64,000 bases of DNA, from positions 124,342 to 188,341 of the forward strand of contig NZ_BMQJ01000009.1 of assembly GCF_014648055.1 (NCBI RefSeq), in the 5' to 3' direction. The position numbers and the translations under genes were made by a program. This stretch comes from Streptosporangium pseudovulgare. GTDB taxonomy: Bacteria > Actinomycetota > Actinomycetes > Streptosporangiales > Streptosporangiaceae. This document shows, piece after piece, positions 18,091 to 26,323 of this stretch (its first letter is position 1; each line of letters opens with the position of its first letter). The notes under the pieces were generated by a model. That model searched no databases, was not told where the DNA came from, and worked only from the letters and a program-made list of their open reading frames with translations.

Positions 18091-19382
18091 ACGCGGGAGA
18101 CTCGGGCGCGGAGAGCACGAGCGATGTGCAGGACACGAAGGAGCCGGGGAGCATGAGCGATGTGCGGGACACGGTGGACGCGGGGAGCATGAGCGATGTG
18201 CGGGACACGGTGGACGCGGGGAGCCTGGACGACGTGACGGACGCGCCCGCGCTGCACGCCTGGATCGCGGAGCACCGCGCCGACATGCTCGCCGACCTGT
18301 CGGACTACGTCTCGCTGGAGACCCCCAGCAACGACAGGGCGCTGCTCGACGCGGGCCTCGCGTGGCTCGACGACTACCTGACCGCCCGGCTGGGCGCCCC
18401 CGCGGCCACCCGGCGCGTCGACGGCGGGCCGTACGGCGACATCCGGGTCAACGACTACCCCGGCCGGGGGACCGCGCCGATCCTGCTGCTCGCCCACTAC
18501 GACACGGTGTGGCCGGCCGGCACCCTCGCCTCCTGGCCGTTCACCGTCGAGGGGGACCGGGCGAGCGGCCCCGGCGTCTTCGACATGAAGGCGGGGCTGG
18601 TCCAGCTCGTCTGGGCGCTGCGCGCGCTCGACGCCGCCGGGCTTCCCCGGCCGCCGCTGCGGCTGCTGCTCAACGGCGACGAGGAGATCGGCAGCCCCGC
18701 CTCCCGGCCGCTGATCGAGGAGGCCGCCGGTGACGTCGCCGCGGCGCTGGTGTTCGAGGCGAGCGTGGACGGGGCGCTGAAGACCGAGCGCAAGGGCGTC
18801 GGCATCTTCCGCCTGGAGTTCACCGGGGTCGAGGCGCACGCCGGCCTCGAACCGGCCAAGGGCGCCAGCGCGATCGACGAGCTGGCGCGGGCCGTACGCC
18901 TGCTGCACGACCTCACCGACCTCGACGCCGGAACGACCGTCAACGTCGGCGTCGTCTCGGGCGGCACGGGCTCCAACGTCGTGGCCGGCGCGGCCCGCGC
19001 CGAGGTGGACGTCCGCGTCGCCAGCCAGTCCGAGGCGGCCCGGGTGGACGCGGCCCTGGCCGCCCTGCGCCCGCACGACCCCCGCGCCTCGATCGAGATC
19101 ACCGGCGGGTGGAACCGTCCCGTCATGGAGCGGAGCGAGGGCACCGCCCGCCTGTTCGGGCGGGCCCGCGACGTGGCGGCCCGGCTGGGCCTCGACCTGT
19201 GCGAGCGCTCGGTCGGCGGGGCCAGCGACGGCAACTTCGCCGCCGCGCTGGGCCTGCCGGTCCTCGACGGGCTCGGCGCGGTCGGCGCGGGCGCGCACGC
19301 CCGGCACGAGCACATCAGCGTGGACGGCATGCTGGAGCGCGCCGCCCTCACCGCCGCGCTCCTGCACACGATGGCCTCCTGA
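18087..19382 (+). CDS. M20-family metallo-amidohydrolase (CPG2-like) with a repeated N-terminal tail
   Basis: 431 aa. Metal and catalytic motifs: LLAHYDTVWPAG (His and Asp), GPGVFDMKAG (bridging Asp), NGDEEIGS (Glu-Glu pair) and HARHEH (last His). The dimerisation domain lies between (GVEAHAGLEPAKGAS). This is the glutamate carboxypeptidase/peptidase T type, cutting an amide or peptide bond. Residues about 12-50 are an acidic tail of roughly three 12-residue repeats (SDVRDTVDAGSM) without counterpart in the family. ATGA overlap with the previous gene. Last gene of the operon; a strong hairpin follows at 19441. Confidence 0.87.
   Translation: MNAGDSGAESTSDVQDTKEPGSMSDVRDTVDAGSMSDVRDTVDAGSLDDVTDAPALHAWIAEHRADMLADLSDYVSLETPSNDRALLDAGLAWLDDYLTARLGAPAATRRVDGGPYGDIRVNDYPGRGTAPILLLAHYDTVWPAGTLASWPFTVEGDRASGPGVFDMKAGLVQLVWALRALDAAGLPRPPLRLLLNGDEEIGSPASRPLIEEAAGDVAAALVFEASVDGALKTERKGVGIFRLEFTGVEAHAGLEPAKGASAIDELARAVRLLHDLTDLDAGTTVNVGVVSGGTGSNVVAGAARAEVDVRVASQSEAARVDAALAALRPHDPRASIEITGGWNRPVMERSEGTARLFGRARDVAARLGLDLCERSVGGASDGNFAAALGLPVLDGLGAVGAGAHARHEHISVDGMLERAALTAALLHTMAS
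18123..18230 (+). repeat. 36-bp tandem repeat within the M20 gene, three copies
   Basis: Units 18123-18158, 18159-18194 and 18195-18230. Units two and three agree over their first 30 bases; unit one differs at a few positions. The period is twelve codons, so copy number can change without frameshift. Confidence 0.85.
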
Positions 19383-19440
19383 CCGGCGGCCGTCGCCATC
19401 CGGCGGCCGGAGCCTTTCCGGCGAACCGGGGTCACCGGAC

Positions 19441-19469
19441 AGCCCGGCCCTTCTCCGAGGGGCCGGGCT
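19441..19469 (+). terminator. Hairpin ending the catabolic operon
   Basis: AGCCCGGCCC (19441-19450) pairs exactly with GGGCCGGGCT (19460-19469) around a 9-nt loop and is followed by TGTTCC. It lies 59 bases past the M20 stop and upstream of the convergent ygfZ stop, so it may work on both strands. Confidence 0.65.
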
Positions 19470-19510
19470 TGTTCCTCAGGGACCCGCCGCCGGAGGGCGG
19501 CGCCGCCGCC

Positions 19511-20497
19511 TCAGCGGATGCGGCGGCGCAGGGCGGGGTCGATGGTGACGTTGCGGCCGGCGTCCGGCGGCACGACGACCTCCTGCGCCGCGGCCACTCC
19601 CCCGGCCTGGAGCGTGGCGTCCACCGGCACGGTCCGCTTGACCATGGCCAGCGCGACCGGGCCGAGCTCGTGATGCCGGGCGGCGCTGCCGACGAAGCCG
19701 ACCTCCGCGCCGTCGTGGGTCACCGGGTCGCCGTGCCGGGGCAGGGTGTCCACGCTGCCGTCCAGATGCAGGAAGACCAGGCGGCGCGGCGGGTGGCCGA
19801 GGTTGTGCACCCGGGCCACGGTCTCCTGGCCCCGGTAGCAGCCCTTGCCCAGGTGCAGCGCCGGGCCGATCCATCCCACCTCGTGCGGGATCGTCTTGTG
19901 GTCGGTCTCGAAGCCCAGGCGGGGACGGTGGTCCTCGATCCGCAGCGCTTCGTAGGCCCACAGCCCGGCCAGGGCCATGCCGCCCAGCCGGTCGGCCAGC
20001 AACGCCCGCGGCAGCAGCACGTCGCCCCCGATGACGACGGACCCCTCGGGCGGGGTGACCGGCGTCCCTTCGGCGACGGACACGACCGCGTAGTCGCCGG
20101 TCACGTCGGCGATCTCGACCCGGAGCATGAACCGCATCTTCTCCAGGAACGCGACCAGTTCGGCCGACGTGCCCGGCTCGACGTGCGCCCAAACGGCCTC
20201 GCCGTCGTCGACGAGCGTCAGGTGGTGCTCCACGCGGCCCTGGGCGTCCAGGAACAGCGTCTGGGTCGGCACGCCGGGCTTGAGGTCATTGAGCTTCTGC
20301 GACGTCAGGTCGTTGAGCCAGCTCAGCCGGTCGGGCCCGGAGATCCGTACGACCTCGCGGTTGCTCCGGTCGACCATCGCCTCGCCCGCGAGGAACGCGC
20401 GCTGCTCGGCGAACGGGTCGCCGTAATGTCCGGCGACGTCGGCGTCGGGGGCCTCGGCCGCGACCGCGCCGGGAGTGTCCAGCAGAGGGCTTCGCAT
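19511..20497 (-). CDS. ygfZ: YgfZ/GcvT-fold folate-binding protein
   Basis: 328 aa. The GcvT-like fold with the diagnostic YgfZ motif KGCYRGQE, followed by TVARVHNLGHPPRRLVFL. The N-terminal part contains FLAGEAMVDRSNREVVRISG and LNDLTSQKL. YgfZ proteins use folate in repair or assembly of certain Fe-S enzymes and in tRNA modification. The frame is open to 20527, but ATG 20497 gives the usual start. It follows the nur-like gene by 20 bp on the same strand, so they likely share a transcript. Confidence 0.88.
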   Translation of the reverse strand: MRSPLLDTPGAVAAEAPDADVAGHYGDPFAEQRAFLAGEAMVDRSNREVVRISGPDRLSWLNDLTSQKLNDLKPGVPTQTLFLDAQGRVEHHLTLVDDGEAVWAHVEPGTSAELVAFLEKMRFMLRVEIADVTGDYAVVSVAEGTPVTPPEGSVVIGGDVLLPRALLADRLGGMALAGLWAYEALRIEDHRPRLGFETDHKTIPHEVGWIGPALHLGKGCYRGQETVARVHNLGHPPRRLVFLHLDGSVDTLPRHGDPVTHDGAEVGFVGSAARHHELGPVALAMVKRTVPVDATLQAGGVAAAQEVVVPPDAGRNVTIDPALRRRIR

Positions 20498-20517
20498 GGT
20501 CCCAAGCCTACGAGCCC

Positions 20518-20931
20518 TCAGCGGCACTTACGGCAACGCCCGAACACCGTCAGGTGGTGGACGTTGACCGCGAAGCCCATCTCCTCGTCGAACCTGGTCA
20601 CGAGGTCGCGCACCAGCTCGGGCGCGACCTCGTCGATCTCACCGCACTCGTGGCAGACCAGGTGCACGTGGTCGGCGTCGGCGGCCAGATGGTAGGTCGG
20701 GGCGCCGTGCCCGAGATGGGTGTGGGTGACCAGACCGAGTTGTTCGAGCAGTTCGAGGGTGCGGTAGACGGTCGAGATGTTCACCCCGCGCGCGGTCTCC
20801 CGCACCTTGGCGCAGATCTCCTCGGGAGTGGCGTGCTCGGCGGCCTTGATGGCCTCCAGCACCAGCTGGCGCTGCGGGGTGACCCGGTAACCGTGCGCCC
20901 GCAGTTGCTCGTGCCACGACGTCTCGGACAT
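20518..20931 (-). CDS. nur: Fur-family metalloregulator, probably the nickel-responsive Nur
   Basis: 137 aa. N-terminal winged helix (HGYRVTPQRQLVLEAI ... VNISTVYRTLELLEQLGLV), then the metal and dimer domain with LGHGAPTYHL, HVHLVCHECG and a C-terminal CRKC. The combination GHGAPTYH and HVHLV closely resembles Streptomyces Nur, which represses nickel uptake and controls superoxide dismutases. Zur or PerR identity is less likely but not excluded without alignment. TAGACT lies 6 nt before ATG 20931, so the transcript is probably leaderless. Followed by ygfZ. Confidence 0.78.
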   Translation of the reverse strand: MSETSWHEQLRAHGYRVTPQRQLVLEAIKAAEHATPEEICAKVRETARGVNISTVYRTLELLEQLGLVTHTHLGHGAPTYHLAADADHVHLVCHECGEIDEVAPELVRDLVTRFDEEMGFAVNVHHLTVFGRCRKCR

Positions 20932-21027
20932 GCCCAGAGTCTAGGGTCTGTTCCGCCGCGGGAGCAGCCCGCCGCGGGCTCGGCCCGGGTCACGTCCGGT
21001 GAGGTGGTGCGGAGCCGCCTCCGGGTC

Positions 21028-21528
21028 TCACGCCTGGACGGATCTCCAGGACTCCACGGTCGCTCCGACGATGGCCTCGATGCGGTCTCCGTACGTCGAA
21101 TGACCGTCGGACACGAAGCTGCCGTCCCTGAACGGCAACCCGCAGAACGTGGCGCGGAAGTGCCGCGGAGGTCCACCGGGCGGGAGCGGTTCGTATGCCG
21201 CCAACGGCGCCATGTCGTAGCCCGATCCTGCCCCGTGCCTGTTCCGCGCCACCTGATGGGCCGCCACGCGAAGCAGCGCGTCGAGACCTTTGTCCAGATA
21301 GAGCTGCAACTGTCGGAACTGGCCGTCGAGATACTTCTCATGAGCTCTGGAGGGATGCTGCAGGAGGTACGCGCAGACCACAGGCGCGTGCCACCGGTAC
21401 ATCTGAGGATCAGCCTGCTCCTCGGCGAGGATCGCGTGGTAGTAGTCCACGCATACGCCCAGAGGGCCGGCCACCGCACCGCAGTCGCACTGAGCCGCAA
21501 TGGGATTTTCTTCCATGATCTGCAACAT
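21028..21528 (-). CDS. DUF5946 family protein
   Basis: 166 aa from ATG 21528; ATG 21516 is a close alternative and no ribosome site is clear for either. The N-terminal pattern AAQCDCGAVAGPLGVCVDYYHAI (split Cys cluster and Tyr-His) and YRWHAPVVCAYLLQHPSRAH match DUF5946 proteins. Function unknown; the three Cys could bind metal. It stands between nur and the mobile-element scar. Confidence 0.6.
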   Translation of the reverse strand: MLQIMEENPIAAQCDCGAVAGPLGVCVDYYHAILAEEQADPQMYRWHAPVVCAYLLQHPSRAHEKYLDGQFRQLQLYLDKGLDALLRVAAHQVARNRHGAGSGYDMAPLAAYEPLPPGGPPRHFRATFCGLPFRDGSFVSDGHSTYGDRIEAIVGATVESWRSVQA

Positions 21529-21632
21529 AGGGGGTCGGCAACGGACTCGTCGACGAGGTTTCGGCACCACCTGACGCCCGGCGGAAAAAGGTTTGCCCGC
21601 AGCTGACCCGAGCGCGTAGCTTTGGGGCACGC

Positions 21633-21695
21633 AGAAAGGAGGTGGTCCAGACAATGGTTGACAGTTCTTGGGCTAGCGAGGTGGCTGTCCGCTAG
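21633..21695 (+). other. Extended Shine-Dalgarno and 13-codon open frame
   Basis: AGAAAGGAGGTGGTCC at 21633-21648 can pair along 16 bases with the 3' end of 16S rRNA, with one G:U wobble. ATG 21654 follows and opens a 13-residue frame (MVDSSWASEVAVR) ending at 21695. A TAGCTT hexamer at 21617-21622 could be its -10. It may be a real micro-ORF or the surviving start of a lost gene at the edge of the mobile scar. Confidence 0.45.
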
Positions 21696-21747
21696 GACGC
21701 CGCGACTCCGGACTCTGTCCGGACGTCTCGCGACGTTCGGCGAATCC

Positions 21748-22215
21748 ATGACAATCACCGGAACCCCGGGCTGCCGGAGGGCGGGACGCGAAGATCCCGT
21801 CTATGGTCCATCCGGCCCCGCCGCGAACGGCGGGAGCAGGCCCGGGGTTCTTTTCTTTCCCCGGGTGTCCGCCGGCCCCGGCAGGTGGCCTACCGGCTGG
21901 CTGATGAGCGCGGCCGGTGTCGACCTGGCGGCCGTCTACCCTGCGGACCGGCCGGCCGAGGCGTGCCGCTGGCGCAACGCCCGGGTGCGCGTCGGCAACC
22001 GCGGCTACGACCTCATGCTGGATGTGGAGAAGTCGGTCAGCGTGCTGTACGGCCTGTCCACCCCGGCGGTGTCGGCTGTGGTGGAGAACACCTTCGCCGA
22101 AGCGGTGGCCGAGACGGTCGCCGCGGTCGAGGGGTGGGTGGCCTACGGCCGGCGCGGCCACCAGGGCGACGGCCGGCTCGCCACGCGGATACCTGCCAGC
22201 GGCCTGCTGGGGTAG
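21748..22215 (+). pseudogene. N-terminal remnant of a MobF/TrwC-type relaxase
   Basis: About 155 codons. GNRGYDLMLDVEKSVSVLYG matches the GYDLTF-x-KS-VS signature of the TrwC relaxase domain, and AVAETVAAVEGWVAYGRRGH continues it as in actinobacterial conjugative elements. The frame stops at TAG 22213-22215 right after ASGLLG, before the His triad, and the helicase part is missing, so it cannot nick DNA. It is a scar of an integrative conjugative element or plasmid. Confidence 0.65.
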
Positions 22216-22376
22216 GTGCGCCGCTGTGAGCACTGCCGGCGGCCGTTGCGGGTCACCGCCCGGACAGATGCCTCCGGGGAGGATCGGACCGGATTTTGGC
22301 GCCAGAGAGTCGATCTTGACGTCGATTCAGTGACGATGGCTGTTCCCCCTGGTCGAACGCCCTGACGCGCCTGCTC

Positions 22377-22855
22377 ATGCCTGTGGATTTCCTCTTAGAT
22401 GAGTAAGTAGCCCGCTATCGCCAGTTTCGGCCCTTGGTGTCGGTGGCCGAGCTCGAGCGGTTCTTCCGGCTGGACGCCAAGACGCTGCAGGCGCCGGCCG
22501 GTGAGCGCCGCCCCGCAACGAAGCCGGGGTGGGCGGTGCAGTGGGGCACCGTGCGGATGCTCGGCACCTTCCTGGCCGAAGACCCACTGGATGTACCGGG
22601 ACAGGTGCTGGAGTTCATCACCGAGCGGCTCGGCATCGACCCGGCGTGCGCGCCGGAGTACCTGACCAGGCCGAAGGCTACGAGCACGCCTGGGAGATCC
22701 GGGACCTGCCGGAGCTGTCGGAGTTCTCCGAACGCGAGCAGGAGGTCCGCGACCACCTGGCCGCCCGGGTGTGGTCGACGATCGAGTGGCCGCGGGCGCT
22801 GTTCGACCGTGCCGTGGTGCACATGCTGCGCGAGAGCATTCCGCTGCCCTCGTGA
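22377..22855 (+). pseudogene. N-terminal remnant of a Tn3-family transposase (DUF4158 region)
   Basis: Reading from ATG 22377 gives MPVDFLLDE, a stop (TAA 22404-22406), then VARYRQFRPLVSVAELERFF in the same frame, the normal start of Tn3 transposases. Homology continues through GWAVQWGTVRMLGTFL and FITERLGIDPA to about 22670. It then resumes in another frame with YEHAWEIRDLPELSEFSERE, ending LRESIPLPS at 22855. So there is one nonsense codon and one frameshift, and the catalytic DDE domain is absent. Confidence 0.7.
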
Positions 22856-24907
22856 TCACTCCTCGGCCGCGGGCGGGAGCCGCAGGGCGATGATGGCGAT
22901 GTCGTCGAGGCCGGTGCTGGGCAGGCCGCTGAGCACCTGGTCGCAGAAGCTCTCCAGCGGCTCGGCGGCGAGCGACTCCGCCACCCGGCGCAGGCGGCCG
23001 AGGCCGAGGTCCAGGTGCTCGCCCGACCGTTCGATGAGCCCGTCGGTGTAGAGCAGCAGCGTGCTGCCCGGCGGCAGCGGCTCGGTCCGGGAGACGCGGG
23101 TCTCGTCGTCGGGGAAGCCGAGCAGCGGGCTGACGGCTTCTTCCAGGAAGCGTCCGTGGCCCTGGGCGGTGACCAGCAGGGGCGGCGGATGGCCGGCCAC
23201 CGCGAACCGCAGCCGGTGGCCGCCGGTGCCCTCCTCCACGCGGGCGAACACGCACGTGGCCGTGACATCGGAGGACAGCGACTCCATCACGGCGTTGAGC
23301 CGGGTCAAGATCTCGCCGGGCGGCTTGCAGCGGTCCATCGCCAGCGCCCGCAGCATGTTGCGCAACTGGCTCATCAGAACGGCCGCCGACAGGTCGTGCC
23401 CCGCCACGTCGCCGATGACCAGCGCCGGGACGCCGTCGGGCAGGACGAAGGAGTCGTACCAGTCGCCGCCCACCTCGGCGGCGCTGGGGCTGGCCCGGTA
23501 GCGGGCCACGATCCGCAGGCCGGTCAGACGCGGCGGCTCGGCGAGCAGGCTGTACTGCAGGGCCAGCGCGACCTGCTGGGTGCGCTGGAAGCGGATGGCC
23601 CGGCTCAGGGCGTCGTGGGCGTGGCCGAATATGTCGCCCAGCAGCGTGATGTCGGCCCGGTTGATCGCCGGACGGTCCTCGCACGTCACCACCCCGACCA
23701 CGGCGGGGACCGCGCCGTCGACCACGACCGGCAGGACCAGCATGCTGTTGGCGCCGCTGGCCGCCAGCCACGCACGGGTGCTCGCCGGCGCCAGGCCGGG
23801 CGGCGGGCACCCGGCAGGGAACGTCTGCAGCACGGGCCGCCGCCGGCGTACGACCGTCACGAAGGCGTTGCCGTCGTCGAGCTGTTCCTCGCTGTACGGC
23901 GACAGCGGCACCAGGCCGCGACGTGTCGCGGTGACCAACCGCTCGATGACGAACGGCCCCCCGCCGCGCCGCTCGCCGGTGAGGTCGGTGATGAGGTAGA
24001 CGCCGCAGCCGTCGGCCAGTTCGGGCACGATGACGTCCGACAGCGCGCCGAGCATCTCCTCCAGGCTGGTGAGCTGGGCCGTGGCCGCCGCGGCGCTGTC
24101 GAGCAGGCGCTGCCGCCGCTGCTCCTGCCACTGCTCCTCGATGTCGGTGCACGACCCCACCCACTCCACGACCCGGCCGTTCTCGCAGATGGGCACGGCG
24201 CGCAGCTCGAAGTGCCGGTAGGAGCCGTCGGCGGTGTGCAGCCGGTAGACGTGCTCCCAGGTGTCGGTGGCCCTGCCGACCGCCCGGGACCACGACCTGA
24301 TCGTGTCCTGGCGGTCGTCGGGATGGACCATCTTCAGCCAGCCCTGGCCGCGGTGCTCCTCCCACGGCTGCCCGGTGACCCGCTCCCAGCTCGGGCTGGG
24401 CTCGTGCACGTAGCCGTCGCGGGTGGTCACCCAGACGATCTGCGCGCTGACCTTCATCAGGCTCTCGTAGCGGTGCAGGATGCGGCGGCGCTCCTCGGCG
24501 ATGGCCTCGATCCGGCGGGCCGCGGTGACCTGGTCTGTCACCTCCATCACCACTTCGAGCACGCCATAGTCGCCCGGCCCGAAGACCACGCGCGACAGGC
24601 TGGAGGTGAAGAACCGCCGCTCGTCGCATTGCGGCCCGACGACGTACTCCGGCTCCGCCGTGGTGACGAACGGCTCGCCGGTGGCGTAGACCCGGTCGAA
24701 CTGCGCGCGGAAGTGCACCTGGACGAACTCCGCGAAAGCCTCCTCGACCGGCAGCCCGGTGCGACTGACGGCGAACAGGGAGCGGTAGACGGCGTTGGTG
24801 TAGACCAGGCGGTGGTCGGGGCCGCGCGCGACCGCCACGCCTACCGGCGCCGGTTCCAGCACCTCGAACGCCAGCCCGCTGCCTGCGGGCTCGCCGTCAG
24901 CCCCCAT
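22856..24907 (-). CDS. PAS-PAS-GAF-SpoIIE protein phosphatase
   Basis: 683 aa. PAS about 12-120, a second PAS/PAC (about 150-265; WERVTGQPWEEHRGQGWLKMVHPDD, then WEHVYRLHTADGSYRHFE), a GAF-like domain about 285-440, and a PP2C-type SpoIIE phosphatase 470-675. Its metal Asp residues lie in AEVGGDWYDSF, VIGDVAGHD and GLDDIAIIAL. Proteins of this kind dephosphorylate anti-sigma-factor antagonists in partner-switching modules. No antagonist or anti-sigma kinase gene is nearby. Start ATG 24907 follows GGGGGAGGTCACG. Its stop abuts the Tn3 scar. Confidence 0.9.
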   Translation of the reverse strand: MGADGEPAGSGLAFEVLEPAPVGVAVARGPDHRLVYTNAVYRSLFAVSRTGLPVEEAFAEFVQVHFRAQFDRVYATGEPFVTTAEPEYVVGPQCDERRFFTSSLSRVVFGPGDYGVLEVVMEVTDQVTAARRIEAIAEERRRILHRYESLMKVSAQIVWVTTRDGYVHEPSPSWERVTGQPWEEHRGQGWLKMVHPDDRQDTIRSWSRAVGRATDTWEHVYRLHTADGSYRHFELRAVPICENGRVVEWVGSCTDIEEQWQEQRRQRLLDSAAAATAQLTSLEEMLGALSDVIVPELADGCGVYLITDLTGERRGGGPFVIERLVTATRRGLVPLSPYSEEQLDDGNAFVTVVRRRRPVLQTFPAGCPPPGLAPASTRAWLAASGANSMLVLPVVVDGAVPAVVGVVTCEDRPAINRADITLLGDIFGHAHDALSRAIRFQRTQQVALALQYSLLAEPPRLTGLRIVARYRASPSAAEVGGDWYDSFVLPDGVPALVIGDVAGHDLSAAVLMSQLRNMLRALAMDRCKPPGEILTRLNAVMESLSSDVTATCVFARVEEGTGGHRLRFAVAGHPPPLLVTAQGHGRFLEEAVSPLLGFPDDETRVSRTEPLPPGSTLLLYTDGLIERSGEHLDLGLGRLRRVAESLAAEPLESFCDQVLSGLPSTGLDDIAIIALRLPPAAEE

Positions 24908-25116
24908 CGTGACCTCCCCCGACGGCTAACAGCCTCCCTCCCCCTACCCGCGCACGATCCGCCCCGAACGCGCGCCGCGGGGGCCGGTCAGCCGTGGACG
25001 CCCGACGGGACCGGGCCCGACTGCTCCTCCAGGTAGGCGATGGCCCCGACGCCCAGCGCACCGGGAGCCCCGCGTGGCGTCGACAGAGTCGGTGTCAACG
25101 TGTGGTGTCTCTCACA

Positions 25117-25254
25117 ATGATCAAGGAGAAGGGCAAGCAGCGCGATAGGCACCAAGAACGCCCTTACCGGATGACGATCAAGCTCGAAGGCGGCATGGCT
25201 CGGAGGGGGGAAGCTGGAAGTGGCGTGGACGCGGGTGAGATCTTGATCCAATGA
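25117..25254 (+). CDS. Possible upstream ORF coupled to the phosphotransferase gene
   Basis: 45 codons from ATG 25117 (MIKEKGKQRDRHQERPY...). Its TGA overlaps the ATG of the next gene (ATGA at 25251-25254). The peptide is Lys/Arg/Glu-rich and unrelated to anything recognised. The phosphotransferase gene lacks a ribosome site, so coupling through this frame is plausible. Real translation is unproven. Confidence 0.35.
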   Translation: MIKEKGKQRDRHQERPYRMTIKLEGGMARRGEAGSGVDAGEILIQ

Positions 25255-26150
25255 ACACGATCGATGACGTCATCGCCCTTGCCGCCGCCCACGGCCCGCG
25301 CCTGTCCGCGCAGGGCGCCACCGTGAACGAGGCGGGCCTGGACTACCGCGTCGTCATGGCCTCCGACGCGACCGACCGGAGGTGGGTGCTGCGCGTACCG
25401 CGCCGCGCCGACGTCTCCGAGGGCATGGCCGCCGAGACGCGCATCCTCGACCTGGTCGCCCCCGTCCTGGCCGAGCACGGCGTCGCGGTCCCCGACTGGC
25501 AGGTCCGCTCCCCCGAGCTGATCGCCTACCCGGCCCTGCCCGGCTCCCCGGGCCTGACCCTGACCGACGCCGGGGAGCCCGACTGGCACATGGACCCCGC
25601 CAGCCCGGGCTACGCCGAGCGTCTGGGGCGCCTGCTGGCCCGTCTGCACTCCATCACCCCGGAGCAGGCCGAGGCGGCGGGCGTCGAGGTCCGCACCCCG
25701 GCCCGGGTACGTCAGGCGTGGCGGGACGACATCGCCCGTGTGAGCGAGGCCTTCACCGTCTCCCCCGCCCTGACGGAGGCCTGGCAGGCCTGGCTCGAGG
25801 ACGACACCTGCTGGCCCGAGCGGACCGTGATGACCCACGGCGAGATCTACCCCGCGCACGTGCTGTTCGACGAGGAGGGCACGATCACCGGGGTCCTGGA
25901 CTGGACCACCGCCCGCGTGGACGACCCCGCCCGTGACCTGTCCGCCCAGTACGGCGCCGCGGGCGAGGAGATGCTGCAGGCCACCCTCACCGCGTACGAG
26001 CAGGCGGGCGGGCATGTCCACCCCGGCCTGGCAGCCCAGGCGAAGCACCTGTGGGACGCCTCCCCGATCGGGTACGCCCTGTACGCGCTGACCACCGGAG
26101 CCGAGAGCGACCTGGCCACTGCGGCGGCGATGCTGAACCCCGGGGCCTGA
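25251..26150 (+). CDS. Macrolide 2'-phosphotransferase-like protein
   Basis: 299 aa, same length as Mph enzymes. Similarity to MphA runs throughout: VNEAGLDYRVVMA, DRRWVLRVPRRADV, RVRQAWRDDIARV and GVLDWTTARVDDPARD (metal Asp217). In MphA the catalytic loop is HGD; here it is HGEIYPAH, with Glu198 in the catalytic Asp position. Activity is therefore uncertain, and the enzyme may phosphorylate another compound. The start has no ribosome site and overlaps an upstream ORF. A strong hairpin follows at 26169. Confidence 0.8.
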   Translation: MNTIDDVIALAAAHGPRLSAQGATVNEAGLDYRVVMASDATDRRWVLRVPRRADVSEGMAAETRILDLVAPVLAEHGVAVPDWQVRSPELIAYPALPGSPGLTLTDAGEPDWHMDPASPGYAERLGRLLARLHSITPEQAEAAGVEVRTPARVRQAWRDDIARVSEAFTVSPALTEAWQAWLEDDTCWPERTVMTHGEIYPAHVLFDEEGTITGVLDWTTARVDDPARDLSAQYGAAGEEMLQATLTAYEQAGGHVHPGLAAQAKHLWDASPIGYALYALTTGAESDLATAAAMLNPGA

Positions 26151-26168
26151 TGCCCTGCCCGGTCCCAG

Positions 26169-26203
26169 GACGGCGCGCCTCACCGGGGTGAAGGCGCGCC
26201 GTC
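26169..26203 (+). terminator. Hairpin downstream of the phosphotransferase gene
   Basis: GACGGCGCGCCT (26169-26180) pairs exactly with AGGCGCGCCGTC (26192-26203) around an 11-nt loop, 19 bases after the stop. Confidence 0.65.
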
Positions 26204-26323
26204 GTCGTTCCCGGAGGTCCGTGGGGGCACACGAGATGGGCCGGCCCAGGAGTGAACGCTCCTGCCCGGGTGCCGCCCGTCCGGCTCTCGGACACGCGGC
26301 GGCCCGGTCGGCCCCTGCCGGCC

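Noticed and set aside
18123-18230. CRISPR-like spacing of a 36-bp repeat
   Set aside because: The units are directly adjacent, in frame within a gene, and have no spacers. No CRISPR array or cas gene is seen.
24988-25060. Minus-strand tail LGVGAIAYLEEQSGPVPSG as a gene end
   Set aside because: Looks like the C-terminus of some protein but has no supported start or upstream coding sequence; at most a remnant.
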